A stretch of DNA of 36,117 nucleotides from Methanobacteriota archaeon (GCA_029553285.1 JAKPCO010000097.1:1-36117), one strand, 5' to 3'; shown: positions 27,423 to 35,880, counted from the stretch's first letter. Made by a program: numbers and translations. The notes: a model not told the origin generated them from the letters alone.

Positions 27423-27710
27423 TCAGAGAGCACTTGGCTCAGAGCCGTGTTGCAGGCTGTCAGGCGGAGAGACGCCTGAGGTCTTATTCCTCTCAAGCTC
27501 GCGCCTCAGGATCTCTATGATCTCCAGCAGCTCATCCCTTCTTGCTGCGCAGATGTGGCGACCAGCGATCTCCTCAAGCCTCCGTATCGCCTCCTCGATC
27601 CCCGACATTCGATCTCCCCCAGCGGTCTGGTCTGATGAATATGCCTTTCTGAATATGTGTCTGTTGCGCCGCAGATGATTGCGAAGCCCTTCCAGGTTCC
27701 TGCTGGCCAT
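27423..27710 (-). CDS. Small helical protein of unknown function downstream of lysS
   Basis: This is a 95-aa protein with a basic N-terminus (RNLEGLRNHLRRNRHIFRKAY) and then a strongly helical, possibly coiled-coil stretch (GIEEAIRRLEEIAGRH and DELLEIIEILRRELERN). ATG 27710 has AGGAG six bases upstream, strong evidence that it is translated, and it lies 62 bases after the lysS stop on the same strand. An internal ATG at 27608 would give a 61-aa version. I do not recognise a family. Confidence 0.6.
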   Translation of the reverse strand: MASRNLEGLRNHLRRNRHIFRKAYSSDQTAGGDRMSGIEEAIRRLEEIAGRHICAARRDELLEIIEILRRELERNKTSGVSPPDSLQHGSEPSAL

Positions 27711-27772
27711 GCGCTCTCCTGATTCGCGGATCGGTGTGGTTCCAGGGAGGCAGCTCCAAAGGAGCCGCGCAC

Positions 27773-29266
27773 TCACGCGAGAGAGGCCTCGATGAGCCTG
27801 CGCTTTACGAAATCCCTGTCGAGGCTTGCCAGGAACCATCCGGCCTTCGGCCCCTGACGCTCCCCGAGAAACGCGAGGTACACCGCCTGGAAGAACTTCT
27901 TCGGATCGAGGCCGAGCTCGTTTGCCACTGCATATATCTCGTCATGGATCTCCTGCGCGCTCTTTCCTTCGATCCTCTCAGCCAGCATCCCAAGACCCCT
28001 GCGTTCCTCTGGGGATATGTTTCTGACTGCCTGGGGAAGATCCTCCTTCACCTCAAACTTCACAAACGGAGGAGCATAGCGTTCCAGCCATATCCTCACA
28101 TTCCTGGCTCGCGCGAGTATCTCCTCCCTGCGCGACGTCTCGTAGCCGCTCCTCTCCAGAACTTTTAGCAGTAGATCCTCATCATCACGTGCGATCTGGA
28201 CAGCAGTCACCATATGTCTGAACGGTATGTTGAACGGCTCGCTGTGTCTTATGGATGAGAGCTCAAGCGCTCTTGCATCTCCCCTTCTCTGGTCGTACTC
28301 ATCCACGAGGGTGAGGAGAGGAAGTCCCGGATCGAACTCTATGTGCTTCTCAGGTTTTGTTCTGATTATGAGGTAACGCAGGACCTCTGGCGGCACGACA
28401 TCGAGCATCTCCTGGACAGTCACCACAAGCCCTGTGGAGCTGTGCATCGCGCCCTTTCCCTTTAGATGGATCCACTCGTAGACGATCGGATACGGGGCAG
28501 GATAGCTGTAAACATCCTCGCTGATTCGCTTTCCGGTATCGTATGATCCGCCTGCTGTCGCATGATCCTTTCCGAAGGGCTCGACAGTCACCCTGAAGAT
28601 GTGCCAGCGTGCGGGCCAGTCTACCCTCCAGACGAGCTTGCCACCGCCACGCATGCTCACGCTCCCTGAGGACCCGCACTCGCAGACATAATCGACGGTC
28701 TCTGAATCAAGATCGAATCCGGTCACCCTGGTGGTGTTCATGCGGCCGCAGTCCCTGCAGATCGGATCGAAGGGACTCCAGGTCGGCTCTACATCCCTGC
28801 CGGAGATCTCCTTCAGTATCCTTGCGATCTCATCCCTCTTTTTCAGCGCGGTCTTTATTGCATCCAGATAAACGCCCTCTTTGTAGAGCTGATCCGCCCT
28901 GTACACCTCCGGCTTTATATCCAGAATATCCATGGATCTTAGGAATGGCTGCAGGAAGTGCTCTGAGTAGCTGCTGCAGCACCCCTCCGGGCACGGGATC
29001 TCAGATAAAGGCTTGCCCACGTGCTCCCTGAAGCTCTCGTCCAGAAATGGGTAAAGCCTCCGAAGGCGATCATATGTATCAGCTATGTAAATCAGCCTCG
29101 CCTCCACGCCTCTGTCTACAAGAGCTCTGTATACAGCGTCAGCTGTCATGACCTCGCGCAGGTTTCCTATGTGCACAGGCCCGGATGGCGTTATGCCTGT
29201 GGCCAGTGTGTGCGGGCCACCGTCCTTGAGCCTCTCTGCAATCACATCTGCCCAGTGGATGATCAT
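27773..29266 (-). CDS. lysS: Lysyl-tRNA synthetase, class I
   Basis: This 497-aa enzyme charges tRNA-Lys. It is the class I form, found in most archaea and few bacteria, rather than the class II enzyme. The HIGH-type motif is PSGPVHIGN with HIGN at 32-35, and the KMSKS counterpart is KGKGAMHSS at 269-277. A zinc ribbon uses CRDC (170-173) and CEC (195-197), and the C-terminal helical anticodon-binding part is complete. A TATA block 25-34 bases ahead of ATG 29266 indicates a leaderless transcript. Confidence 0.96.
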   Translation of the reverse strand: MIIHWADVIAERLKDGGPHTLATGITPSGPVHIGNLREVMTADAVYRALVDRGVEARLIYIADTYDRLRRLYPFLDESFREHVGKPLSEIPCPEGCCSSYSEHFLQPFLRSMDILDIKPEVYRADQLYKEGVYLDAIKTALKKRDEIARILKEISGRDVEPTWSPFDPICRDCGRMNTTRVTGFDLDSETVDYVCECGSSGSVSMRGGGKLVWRVDWPARWHIFRVTVEPFGKDHATAGGSYDTGKRISEDVYSYPAPYPIVYEWIHLKGKGAMHSSTGLVVTVQEMLDVVPPEVLRYLIIRTKPEKHIEFDPGLPLLTLVDEYDQRRGDARALELSSIRHSEPFNIPFRHMVTAVQIARDDEDLLLKVLERSGYETSRREEILARARNVRIWLERYAPPFVKFEVKEDLPQAVRNISPEERRGLGMLAERIEGKSAQEIHDEIYAVANELGLDPKKFFQAVYLAFLGERQGPKAGWFLASLDRDFVKRRLIEASLA

Positions 29267-29290
29267 AAGCCGAGATCGATGCAGAGCGGG

Positions 29291-29300
29291 ATATTAAGCT
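29291..29300 (-). promoter_or_regulatory. lysS: Likely TATA box of lysS
   Basis: On the minus strand this is AGCTTAATAT. The predicted transcription start is about 29269, within three bases of the lysS start codon. Confidence 0.5.
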
Positions 29301-29380
29301 TCCGGCCATGAAACAGCTCCGAATCCACCCCGGTCTGGGCCCAGATCACCGAATGGAATTTCAGAAACCGGCATTCACTG

Positions 29381-29485
29381 TGTTGGATAAGTCCTAAAAT
29401 CAGTAAGCAGAAGACGATTCCAGGAATGGATGGAAGATAGACTGGAATCGACATCTATAGACGGAAATGCGGGGATTATCCAACA
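29381..29485. repeat. Third inverted-repeat element candidate
   Basis: Perfect 10-bp arms TGTTGGATAA (29381-29390) and TTATCCAACA (29476-29485) enclose a second inverted pair, CGATTCCAG (29415-29423) and CTGGAATCG (29442-29450). The sequence ATTCACTGTG occurs just outside both ends (29373-29382 and 29491-29500), but offset by five bases on the right. This suggests an old insertion with an imperfect boundary rather than a clean target duplication. It has no coding capacity. The rest of the gap (29486-29733) shows nothing I recognise. Confidence 0.5.
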
Positions 29486-29733
29486 GAGCAATTCACTGTG
29501 ACAGATCACGGGTCGTGTATATGGTGAATGGAGATTCGGGAATTGGCAGGCACTGGCACAACAGATCACAAATCTACGATGTCACCTGCTGGGTTTCAAT
29601 GATCTGAGCGGACTGCCAGATCACAAACCCTGCAGGATCACTTGCTGTTGATCTCTACGAGTACACGACCCTCTCCTCTGGCCAAGTGATAGTGAGAGTC
29701 GCACTTCGGTAACACAATGCCGACATCGACATT

Positions 29734-29746
29734 GTAACATTGTTAC
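29734..29746. promoter_or_regulatory. Palindromic operator candidate of the metal-transport operon
   Basis: GTAACATTGTTAC has perfect complementary 6-base arms around a single T. It sits eight bases upstream of the TATA box (29755-29763), overlapping where TFB would bind. A related half-site, GGTAACACAATG, lies 25 bases upstream. A repressor dimer sensing a metal is the natural guess, given the importer genes downstream. Confidence 0.55.
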
Positions 29747-29754
29747 TTGAAAAG

Positions 29755-29763
29755 ATATATATC
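29755..29763 (+). promoter_or_regulatory. TATA box of the FmdE/ABC operon
   Basis: The block GATATATAT is followed by a leader of roughly 45 bases that contains the ribosome site AAGGTGATT shortly before ATG 29830. Confidence 0.55.
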
Positions 29764-29829
29764 ACAAATCAAGTTATTTCTTGACATTTGATAATACCAA
29801 GTCAGCTCTGCAAGGTGATTGTGTTGAAG

Positions 29830-30255
29830 ATGCACACGATTGATCCAAATAACGTATCTCTTGATAATATGATCGAGCGCGGCAGCGAGTTTCACGGCCA
29901 TTTAGGGCCATTTCTCGTTCTTGGCATAAGGATGGGGCTCGCTGCTCTCAGTGAGCTCGGCTCGCATGGTCACAGGGATATCAGCGCTGTTGTGCGGTCT
30001 GGGAGCAGGCCTCCGGTATCGTGTCTGGCAGATGGTATCCAGATATCCACCGGCTGCACACTTGGAAAGGGGAATATCTCCGTGCTTCAGGACGGCGTGC
30101 CAGAGGCGACATTCTCCTCAAACGGCAGGACCGTGAGCTTCAGGGTCAGGGGGGCAATCGTTGAGAGGATCTCAGAGCTGTCGCATGATGAGCTAGAGGA
30201 TTTCTCCTGGAAGCTATCCAGAATGCCGCTGGACTCGATTATCGAGAGGATCTGA
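29830..30255 (+). CDS. FmdE-family protein
   Basis: The protein is 141 aa and matches the FmdE domain first described beside molybdenum formylmethanofuran dehydrogenase. It has FHGHLGPFLVLGIRMG near residue 20 and CLADGIQISTGCTLGKGNI near 70-90. The usual HxHxCPG cysteine is a glycine here, and there is no C-terminal zinc ribbon, so this is a reduced form. No other Fmd/Fwd genes are nearby. It sits one base before the ABC ATPase gene, so it probably serves metal handling for this importer rather than methanofuran chemistry; that is inference. ATG 29830 follows GGTGATT by 10 bases; the TTG at 29788 is not needed. Confidence 0.82.
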   Translation: MHTIDPNNVSLDNMIERGSEFHGHLGPFLVLGIRMGLAALSELGSHGHRDISAVVRSGSRPPVSCLADGIQISTGCTLGKGNISVLQDGVPEATFSSNGRTVSFRVRGAIVERISELSHDELEDFSWKLSRMPLDSIIERI

Positions 30256-30256
30256 G

Positions 30257-30988
30257 GTGGGTATGCTGATCCGGCTCGAGAACGTGCACACATTCTATGA
30301 TGGTGAGAAGAACTCCACCCTGAAGGGCATCACGCTCTCGATCGGCGCGGGCGAGATGGTCTGTGTCATGGGCCCGAACGGCGCCGGCAAGACCACGCTC
30401 CTGGAGACGATAAATGGAATACTTCCAGCGACCGGCAGGGTCGAGGTCTTCGGAAGAGATGCCCGGAGGCACGGCCCTGAGATCAGAAAGGATATAGGCT
30501 ACATGCTCCAGGCCAAGACGTTCCCTGAGGACACTCCGTATCTGGTGAGGGACGTCGTGCTGATGGGGAGGTTCGGAAAGATCGGCATGCTCCGAAGACC
30601 GGGGAGGGAGGACTGGAATGCAGCAAGGGACGCTGCGAGGTTCATGGAGGTTGATCACCTCTGGGATCGGCCGATAGGAAAGTTATCAGGAGGTCAGACG
30701 CAGAGGGTGCTCCTGGCCAGGCTGCTCGCAAAGAATCCCAGGATACTCCTCCTGGATGAGCCCTACTCGAACCTGGACTGCAGAGCTGTGGAAGATGTAT
30801 CAAGGAAGATATGCATCCTGCATGAGAGGAATAAGCTGACAACGGTCATGGTCATACACGATACAGCTCATGTGCCCGCTATCTGCGACAGGATACTCCT
30901 GCTGAAGGATGGCCGCCTGATCGGCGATGCGCATCCTGATGAGATGCTCTCCTCCAGAACGTTCAGAGACGCATTTGCTGAGGCCTAG
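30257..30988 (+). CDS. Metal ABC transporter ATP-binding protein (ZnuC/MntA-like)
   Basis: This 243-aa ATPase powers an ABC-3 family importer for zinc, manganese or iron. It has Walker A GPNGAGKTT at 39-47, a Q-loop Gln near 85, signature LSGGQ at 143-147, Walker B ILLLDEP at 163-169 and the H-loop His201. GTG 30257 follows GAGAGGA at good distance; ATG 30263 is the alternative and removes two residues. The permease begins four bases after the stop. No substrate-binding lipoprotein is encoded here, so the metal cannot be told from this sequence. Confidence 0.92.
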   Translation: MGMLIRLENVHTFYDGEKNSTLKGITLSIGAGEMVCVMGPNGAGKTTLLETINGILPATGRVEVFGRDARRHGPEIRKDIGYMLQAKTFPEDTPYLVRDVVLMGRFGKIGMLRRPGREDWNAARDAARFMEVDHLWDRPIGKLSGGQTQRVLLARLLAKNPRILLLDEPYSNLDCRAVEDVSRKICILHERNKLTTVMVIHDTAHVPAICDRILLLKDGRLIGDAHPDEMLSSRTFRDAFAEA

Positions 30989-30991
30989 CTC

Positions 30992-31810
30992 ATGATCCTC
31001 CCACCGGGCATAGTGATGAACACGATCATCGGGGCATCCCTCGCAGCTGTCGTCTGCTCCATGATAGGCGTGTTCATCGTGCGGATGAACCTCTCATCGA
31101 TGGGGTTCTGCATGTCTCACGCTGCATTTGCAGGCGCCGCGCTCGGGCTGGCCATATCCAGAGATCCATTCGCTCTGGCGCTGGGCATGGCAACAGCCGT
31201 TGCCTTGATCCTCGGACCGGTTGCGGATAAGGCCAGGCTACAGGCGGATGTCGTGCTCGGCACCATGTTCTCCCTCACAATGGCGCTGGCCCTGCTGTTT
31301 CTCAGCATCGCCCCGGGATCTGTGGTGAGCAGCACCGCTCTTTCAGTGCTGTGGGGGAGCGTTCTGGGGATAACAACCACCGATCTCATCAGGCTTCTTG
31401 TTCTCATGCTGACGCTCTTGGTGGTGATATTTCTCTTTTACAAGGAGTTCTTCGCGATAATGCTCGACAGGAAGCTTGCTGAGGAGTCGGGCATCAACAC
31501 AAAGCCGTTTTACTATGCGATTCTGTTTCTCTGTGGTGTAACTGTATCAGTCTCGCTCAAGCTCATCGGCGGCCTGCTCATATTCGCTCTGATGGTCAAT
31601 CCGGTCTCCTCGGCCTATCAGTTCTCCCACGACATGAGATGGATCATGCTGATATCTCCCATCATAGGGCTGGCATCAAGCATCTCGGGGATAGCTGCGT
31701 CCCTCTACCTTGACATCCCTGTGGGCAGCTCGATCGCGATAATGAGCGTGGCGGTGTTCCTGATATCTGTAGCACTTTCCCCAAAGAGAAAGCGCGGGCA
31801 GAAGTGCTGA
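30992..31810 (+). CDS. Metal ABC transporter permease (ZnuB/MntB-like, ABC-3 family)
   Basis: This 272-aa integral membrane protein has about eight hydrophobic helices. It carries the ABC-3 family marks MGFCMSHAAFAGAALGLAI near residue 38 and KLIGGLLIFALMVNPVSSA near 190. It forms the channel for the ATPase encoded just upstream. The C-terminus is short and basic (PKRKRGQKC). It is the last gene of the operon and ends 90 bases before a convergent gene. Confidence 0.93.
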   Translation: MILPPGIVMNTIIGASLAAVVCSMIGVFIVRMNLSSMGFCMSHAAFAGAALGLAISRDPFALALGMATAVALILGPVADKARLQADVVLGTMFSLTMALALLFLSIAPGSVVSSTALSVLWGSVLGITTTDLIRLLVLMLTLLVVIFLFYKEFFAIMLDRKLAEESGINTKPFYYAILFLCGVTVSVSLKLIGGLLIFALMVNPVSSAYQFSHDMRWIMLISPIIGLASSISGIAASLYLDIPVGSSIAIMSVAVFLISVALSPKRKRGQKC

Positions 31811-31900
31811 TGTCCAATGATAACCTGCCCTGGCGCGTTCCTCCTCGCAGATAAACGGCTGCTTCCAGCGACAAGATTGCACAACCCCATAAATATAGGG

Positions 31901-32902
31901 TCACGCCTTCTTCCAGCGGATCGTATCGCCCTTGATCTTCACCACACCATTTTTCTCAAGGATCCTTGCAAGATCTTCCGCCACATTATATGCATCGACC
32001 TCAAAGATGCCGCTCTCCATATCCATGTAGGCGCCACATTTCCGCACGAAGCTCTCCATGTCCATTTTGCCTGATGGTGGCATATCTGTCAGATTGTTCA
32101 GTATGCCGTGGATCGCTATGATCTCGATCGCTTCATGCTGATACTCGTCGAAGAAATCCTCATCCGGATCCTCACATGTGAGAACAGACCATTCATCTAT
32201 GTAGATATCATGGGCTTTCTCCAGATTTACATATATATTTGTCCGCAGCATCGGATGCTGCAGATAATCGTTTGCCACAACCGGTATTGCGACTATGGGG
32301 TCGTCCAGCTTATCTCCAGGATCCTCATCCACCTCCAGTTCGTTCAGCGAGAAAACTCGCGACAGGAATTCTGCGGCAGCCTTTTTATCGATGAGGATGT
32401 CCAAGTCCGCGCCCTCATCAGAGATGCTGGCATCTTCAGGTATGCTCTCTTCGTGTGATTCCTCTTCTTGCAGGGTCTCCTCAGACGGTTCTGAAGGCGC
32501 TTCCTGAGACGGTACTGTGGAGGATGTCTCCCCTGATGCCTCCTCTGGACTGATAATCTCCCCCACCGCGGCCTCTATCTTCTCAGCGATCTTGACCCAT
32601 TCTGGAACTGCATGCGTCAGGTATCGTTTGTAAAACTCTTCTGGGGCGGGCTTCTCGGCAAAGGTCTTCCGGACAGACTCCAGGTAATGCTCATACTTTT
32701 TCAACAGCTCCTCATCCTTGATCTCGCTTTTCAGCTCGCTGAAGCGCCCCTGGAGTACGGGGGTGATCTTCAGATCTGCCACGATCGAGGGTCTGATATC
32801 GACCCGGATCCTCATCTCCCTGAGACGATCTGCAAGATCTTTTGCCGTCACATCGTCATACTCTCCAAGCTTGAACATGCCAGCATCATCATCATCACTC
32901 AT
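31901..32902 (-). CDS. Acidic protein of unknown function with disordered linker
   Basis: I do not recognise this 333-aa protein. The N-terminal part is a charged helical domain (KLGEYDDVTAKDLADRLREM). The middle, roughly residues 130-190, is a low-complexity Glu/Ser/Pro linker, probably disordered. The C-terminal domain has mixed strands and helices and ends in EDLARILEKNGVVKIKGDTI, reminiscent of a winged-helix end. There is no signal peptide or membrane helix. ATG 32902 starts the acidic MSDDDDAG; but a TATA-like block at 32905-32914 on this strand would instead favour ATG 32878 (MFKLGEY). The frame remains open to 33058 without good coding character. Confidence 0.75.
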   Translation of the reverse strand: MSDDDDAGMFKLGEYDDVTAKDLADRLREMRIRVDIRPSIVADLKITPVLQGRFSELKSEIKDEELLKKYEHYLESVRKTFAEKPAPEEFYKRYLTHAVPEWVKIAEKIEAAVGEIISPEEASGETSSTVPSQEAPSEPSEETLQEEESHEESIPEDASISDEGADLDILIDKKAAAEFLSRVFSLNELEVDEDPGDKLDDPIVAIPVVANDYLQHPMLRTNIYVNLEKAHDIYIDEWSVLTCEDPDEDFFDEYQHEAIEIIAIHGILNNLTDMPPSGKMDMESFVRKCGAYMDMESGIFEVDAYNVAEDLARILEKNGVVKIKGDTIRWKKA

Positions 32903-33223
32903 GTTATAATTTACGATGCTTCTCAAGAGTGCGCACAACAGAGCCTGCAGGAGATCTCCCCGTTGAGATCTGGCTTCAGAGAACCCGGCGCAGGCACTGA
33001 TTATCTGGCTCATGCCGGAAGAATCCATGAGATTATCCTGCGCTCCTGCGGTTATCACAGGTGTCCCAGTGTTTGTTCAATATCGTGAGCGTGCTTGAGC
33101 TGCTGATCAAGTGAAGCCGCTATCGTCGGCGTAATCGTTCATCCAGAAATCTGCCAAGAGGGCAATCCACCTCAACGTATTGAGCATGTTCGTGTCCCAG
33201 TACCATGAAGAGTAAAAGCTACA

Positions 33224-33347
33224 CGCTCTTATCCATATGATAACTTGCCAGTAGAAGCACTGGTCCTGCCATGCATTCTTGGTTAATGAATAAGTGTGTT
33301 CAGCAACCACATTGCACAACCTGCAAGTTGCTAAACACATAAGAGCG
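33224..33347 (+). mobile_element. MITE-like element, short form (copy D)
   Basis: This 124-bp copy runs from CGCTCTTATCCAT to ACACATAAGAGCG and is flanked on both sides by AAGCTACA (33216-33223 and 33348-33355), a perfect 8-bp target duplication. It matches copy C along its length with scattered differences and has no coding capacity. Together with copy B it proves that the ends of the element are the CGCTCTTAT termini. Confidence 0.87.
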
Positions 33348-33566
33348 AAGCTACATTCGGTTCAAGGCCGTCGATTATGTAACATTCCGTTTCCCCCGGC
33401 TCTGCGCAAATGCAGATGTGCGATCGCGAATCAGCTCAGAGCGCAGAAATCAGCTTCAGCGCAGATCAGCTCTGCTGATGATGAATTTATTTTCGGATAT
33501 TTTCCGGTATTTTTATAAATGATCTGATGATGAGATAATAATATTAAATCCGTGACAATCTTAGAA

Positions 33567-33588
33567 AAGATTTAAATCTTAATTAAGA
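33567..33588. promoter_or_regulatory. Overlapping palindromes at the promoter of the secreted protein gene
   Basis: AAGATTTAAATCTT (33567-33580) and TCTTAATTAAGA (33577-33588) are both perfect palindromes sharing four bases. They coincide with the likely TATA region, so transcription should start near 33601. They may be regulator sites or just AT-rich promoter sequence. Confidence 0.4.
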
Positions 33589-33624
33589 TGAATGCGTTCT
33601 GATTAAAAAGCAAGGAGGTATTAT

Positions 33625-34053
33625 ATGAAGATCGTAGCATACACGCTTATGCTTGCTCTACTCCTGTCCCTGGGAGCGGCATATGCGGAAGATACTGCTG
33701 AGAACGTCACAGCCGAGAACGTAACCGCTGAGAATGTCACCGCAGAGGTTGCGGCAGTGTACATCGCTGATGTCAACATCGAGGAGGGCTATGTGGAGAT
33801 CGCCAATGACGGCAATGCAACCCAGAGCCTGGAGAACTACACGCTCAAGGTGGATGAGAACGAGCCGGTAACACTGGGTGCGATCGAGGTCCAGCCAGCC
33901 AGCTCTGTAAAGCTCTTCCTGGGCGCTGGCGAGAACACAGAGACCGAGATATACCTGAACACAACGATCGAGTTCGCAGAGAGCGGCACAGTCTCCCTCA
34001 TGGATCCCGAGGGCAAAGAGGTCTCAACAGTTAAGTACCCCATGACTGAGTAA
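33625..34053 (+). CDS. Small secreted protein with lamin-tail-like domain
   Basis: This 142-aa protein is exported: residues 1-21 (MKIVAYTLMLALLLSLGAAYA) form a clear signal peptide. Directly after it come three tandem copies of AENVT, encoded by three 15-base repeats (33697-33741), each carrying an N-glycosylation sequon. The remaining domain (IADVNIEEGYVEIANDGN, then LENYTLKVDE and VQPASSVKLFLGAGE) resembles the lamin-tail domain, an Ig-like fold. The start at 33625 has an unusually strong ribosome site, AAGGAGG (33612-33618), suggesting high expression. It is a monocistronic unit; a surface or extracellular role is inferred. Confidence 0.8.
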   Translation: MKIVAYTLMLALLLSLGAAYAEDTAENVTAENVTAENVTAEVAAVYIADVNIEEGYVEIANDGNATQSLENYTLKVDENEPVTLGAIEVQPASSVKLFLGAGENTETEIYLNTTIEFAESGTVSLMDPEGKEVSTVKYPMTE

Positions 34054-34411
34054 CGCAGATCAGTATCTTTTTTATTTTTTGATCTCAACTGGTCAGATTC
34101 CATCTGTGTGCAGTTACTCTGGAACAGCAGTATGCGGACCAGGTTGAGTTTTTTTTGAAGCGAACTCTGGGGGCCGCCTGATGTATCGATGGAATCCAGA
34201 TGGCTCGTGCACTCTTGTCATTGAGGTGCACTCCAGCATGTGGGATTCATCTGGTTCTACCAAATGTGCGCTGACTCCTGAAAGACTGTTCAGCTGTTCG
34301 GACCAGCAACGATGAGACAGGCTGGATCACACGTGAACGATGGGGTTTTGAGATAACCACCGTGTGAAACAGTTAAATACCTGCTCAGGATAGCCTGCAG
34401 AAGGGATTTTT
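34054..34411 (+). other. Intergenic region with a 44-aa remnant ORF
   Basis: A T-rich tract right after the previous stop (34070-34081) probably ends that transcript. A 44-aa frame at 34181-34315 contains CALTPERLFSCS and weakly resembles the decayed ORF at 17979; I do not treat it as a gene. AGTTAAATAC at 34371-34380 is the likely TATA box of uppS. Confidence 0.35.
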
Positions 34412-35206
34412 TTGAAATGCAGAGATCTGCTGCTCTCATCAGCATATGCGGTGTACGAGAGGATGCTGAAGCGCCAGCTAGCCAGGGGTCCGAGAGTGGA
34501 ACACATCGCAGTTATCCAGGATGGAAACAGAAGATATGCAAACAGGCACAACATGCCCGTATCGAGCGGCCACAGGCTCGGCGCGAAGACGACCGAGAAG
34601 ATATCAGACTGGTGCCTGGAGCTCGGGATAAAACACCTGACCGTCTATGCATTCTCGACAGAGAACTTCAGCAGGAGCGAGCCTGAGAAAAGGTACATCT
34701 TCAACCTGATCGCAGAGAAGCTTCTTGAGCTCTGCAGCTCTGAGAAGATCCACAAAAACAGGGTTCGCGTCAGAGCCATCGGCAGGATCGATATGCTCCC
34801 TGAGCACCTGCAGAATGCGATACGGGAGGTCGAGGCCGCGACCGAGGGTTACAGCCAGATGTACTTCAATGTGGCGCTCGCATACGGAGGGCAGTATGAG
34901 CTGATCGACGCTGCCAGGGCCATGGCCAGAGACCTGCGCGCCGGAATGATCAGGATCGACGATGTCGATGAGGATCTGGTGAGCAGGTACCTCTATCCCA
35001 TTACAGAAACACCCGTGCCGAAGGTCGATCTCATAATAAGAACGGGCGGAGAGCTCAGGACCTCCAACTTCCTCCCCTGGCAGGCCAACGGAAGCGAGTG
35101 TGCTGCTTACTTCTGCGCACCATACTGGCCCGATTTCAGAAAGATAGACTTCCTCAGGGCCATCAGGACAGCCCAGTCATACGCCTCCAGATCAACAGGC
35201 TTATAA
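34412..35206 (+). CDS. uppS: Cis-prenyltransferase (undecaprenyl diphosphate synthase family)
   Basis: This enzyme adds isopentenyl units in cis to make the long polyprenyl phosphate that carries sugars for glycan and protein glycosylation in archaea. The 264-aa protein has the catalytic Asp37 in the family's HIAVIQDGNRR motif, FSTENFSRSE near 81-90, and DLIIRTGGELRTSNFLPWQ at 206-224. The bacterial form usually reads DGNGRWA at the first motif; the archaeal variant here is normal. The start is TTG 34412, supported by AAGGGA five bases upstream and by no in-frame ATG ahead of the conserved helix. Confidence 0.93.
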   Translation: MKCRDLLLSSAYAVYERMLKRQLARGPRVEHIAVIQDGNRRYANRHNMPVSSGHRLGAKTTEKISDWCLELGIKHLTVYAFSTENFSRSEPEKRYIFNLIAEKLLELCSSEKIHKNRVRVRAIGRIDMLPEHLQNAIREVEAATEGYSQMYFNVALAYGGQYELIDAARAMARDLRAGMIRIDDVDEDLVSRYLYPITETPVPKVDLIIRTGGELRTSNFLPWQANGSECAAYFCAPYWPDFRKIDFLRAIRTAQSYASRSTGL

Positions 35207-35234
35207 CCAGGAAGGGATTCATGACTCACTCGTT

Positions 35235-35320
35235 GTCCCGATGGGGTAGCGGATATCCCGGAGGCCTGCGGAGATCCTCGCAGACAGCCTTCAACCCGGG
35301 TTCGAATCCCGGTCGGGACG
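35235..35320 (+). tRNA. tRNA-Arg (anticodon GCG) with a 14-nt intron
   Basis: The acceptor arms GTCCCGA (35235-35241) and TCGGGAC (35313-35319) pair fully and are followed by discriminator G. The T arm is CCGGG-TTCGAAT-CCCGG. The anticodon stem is GAGGC/GCCTT (35261-35265, 35287-35291), and the anticodon GCG is at 35268-35270. The loop is too long by 14 bases, explained by an intron at 35272-35285 between positions 37 and 38. CTGC (35266-35269) pairs with GCAG (35280-35283) to give a four-pair central helix with three-base bulges GGA and ACA, a standard bulge-helix-bulge. CCA is not encoded. A TATA-like TTATAA overlaps the uppS stop about 30 bases upstream. Confidence 0.92.
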
Positions 35321-35495
35321 TTCGAATTTTGGTGCTGCATGCACAATGTTTGTCTGGATGGGCACTGGCTGTGCATCGGTGTTCAAAACCACGCTCTGCC
35401 AGGGGATATCAGCAGATCGCTTTCCGGTAACTTCGGGTGGATTCCTCTCGGATAAGGATAAATCCAACCATATCCATCTGGCCTGCGGTGGTCTC

Positions 35496-35846
35496 ATGTT
35501 TCCAGGACTTGGCGGACGGGGGATGAGCCCGAAGAAGATGAAGGGCATGCTGAAGAGCATGGGCATAAACATCGACGAGATCGAGGGCGTGGAGGAGGTT
35601 GTCATACGAACCTCGGACAGGGAGATAGTAATAAGGAACGCATCTGTGGCCGTAATGGAGGCACAGGGCAACAGAAGCTACCAGATATCTGGAGACGTCA
35701 CAGAGCTTCCAAGAGTGTCGCCCTCTGATATCGAGTTAGTCGTGTCCCAGACAGGAGCGAGCCCTGAGGAGGCCAGAGCCGCGCTGATGGAGTGTGGAGG
35801 AGATCTCGCTGAGGCGATAATAAAGCTTAGCTCAAAGACTTCATGA
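35496..35846 (+). CDS. nac: Nascent polypeptide-associated complex protein (archaeal NAC)
   Basis: Archaeal NAC forms a homodimer that binds ribosomes and emerging chains. This 116-aa protein has the NAC barrel region (IDEIEGVEEVVIRTSDREIV) preceded by the basic ribosome-binding segment SPKKMKGMLKSMGI, and a C-terminal UBA domain (VSQTGASPEEARAALMECGG). ATG 35496 gives MFPGLGGRGM, which is typical of the family. The frame is open from 35346, but that part overlaps the tRNA region and is not conserved. Confidence 0.93.
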   Translation: MFPGLGGRGMSPKKMKGMLKSMGINIDEIEGVEEVVIRTSDREIVIRNASVAVMEAQGNRSYQISGDVTELPRVSPSDIELVVSQTGASPEEARAALMECGGDLAEAIIKLSSKTS

Positions 35847-35880
35847 TTTGGCGATCTGAAAAGAGAGCACACAACCTGTT

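Noticed and set aside
28609-29031. 140-residue plus-strand frame over lysS
   Set aside because: It is antisense to a certain gene, Arg/Ser/Pro-rich, with no ribosome site.
35235-35320. tRNA read without an intron, or as a pseudogene
   Set aside because: Without an intron the anticodon loop would be 21 bases. The bulge-helix-bulge pairing is complete and all arms are intact.
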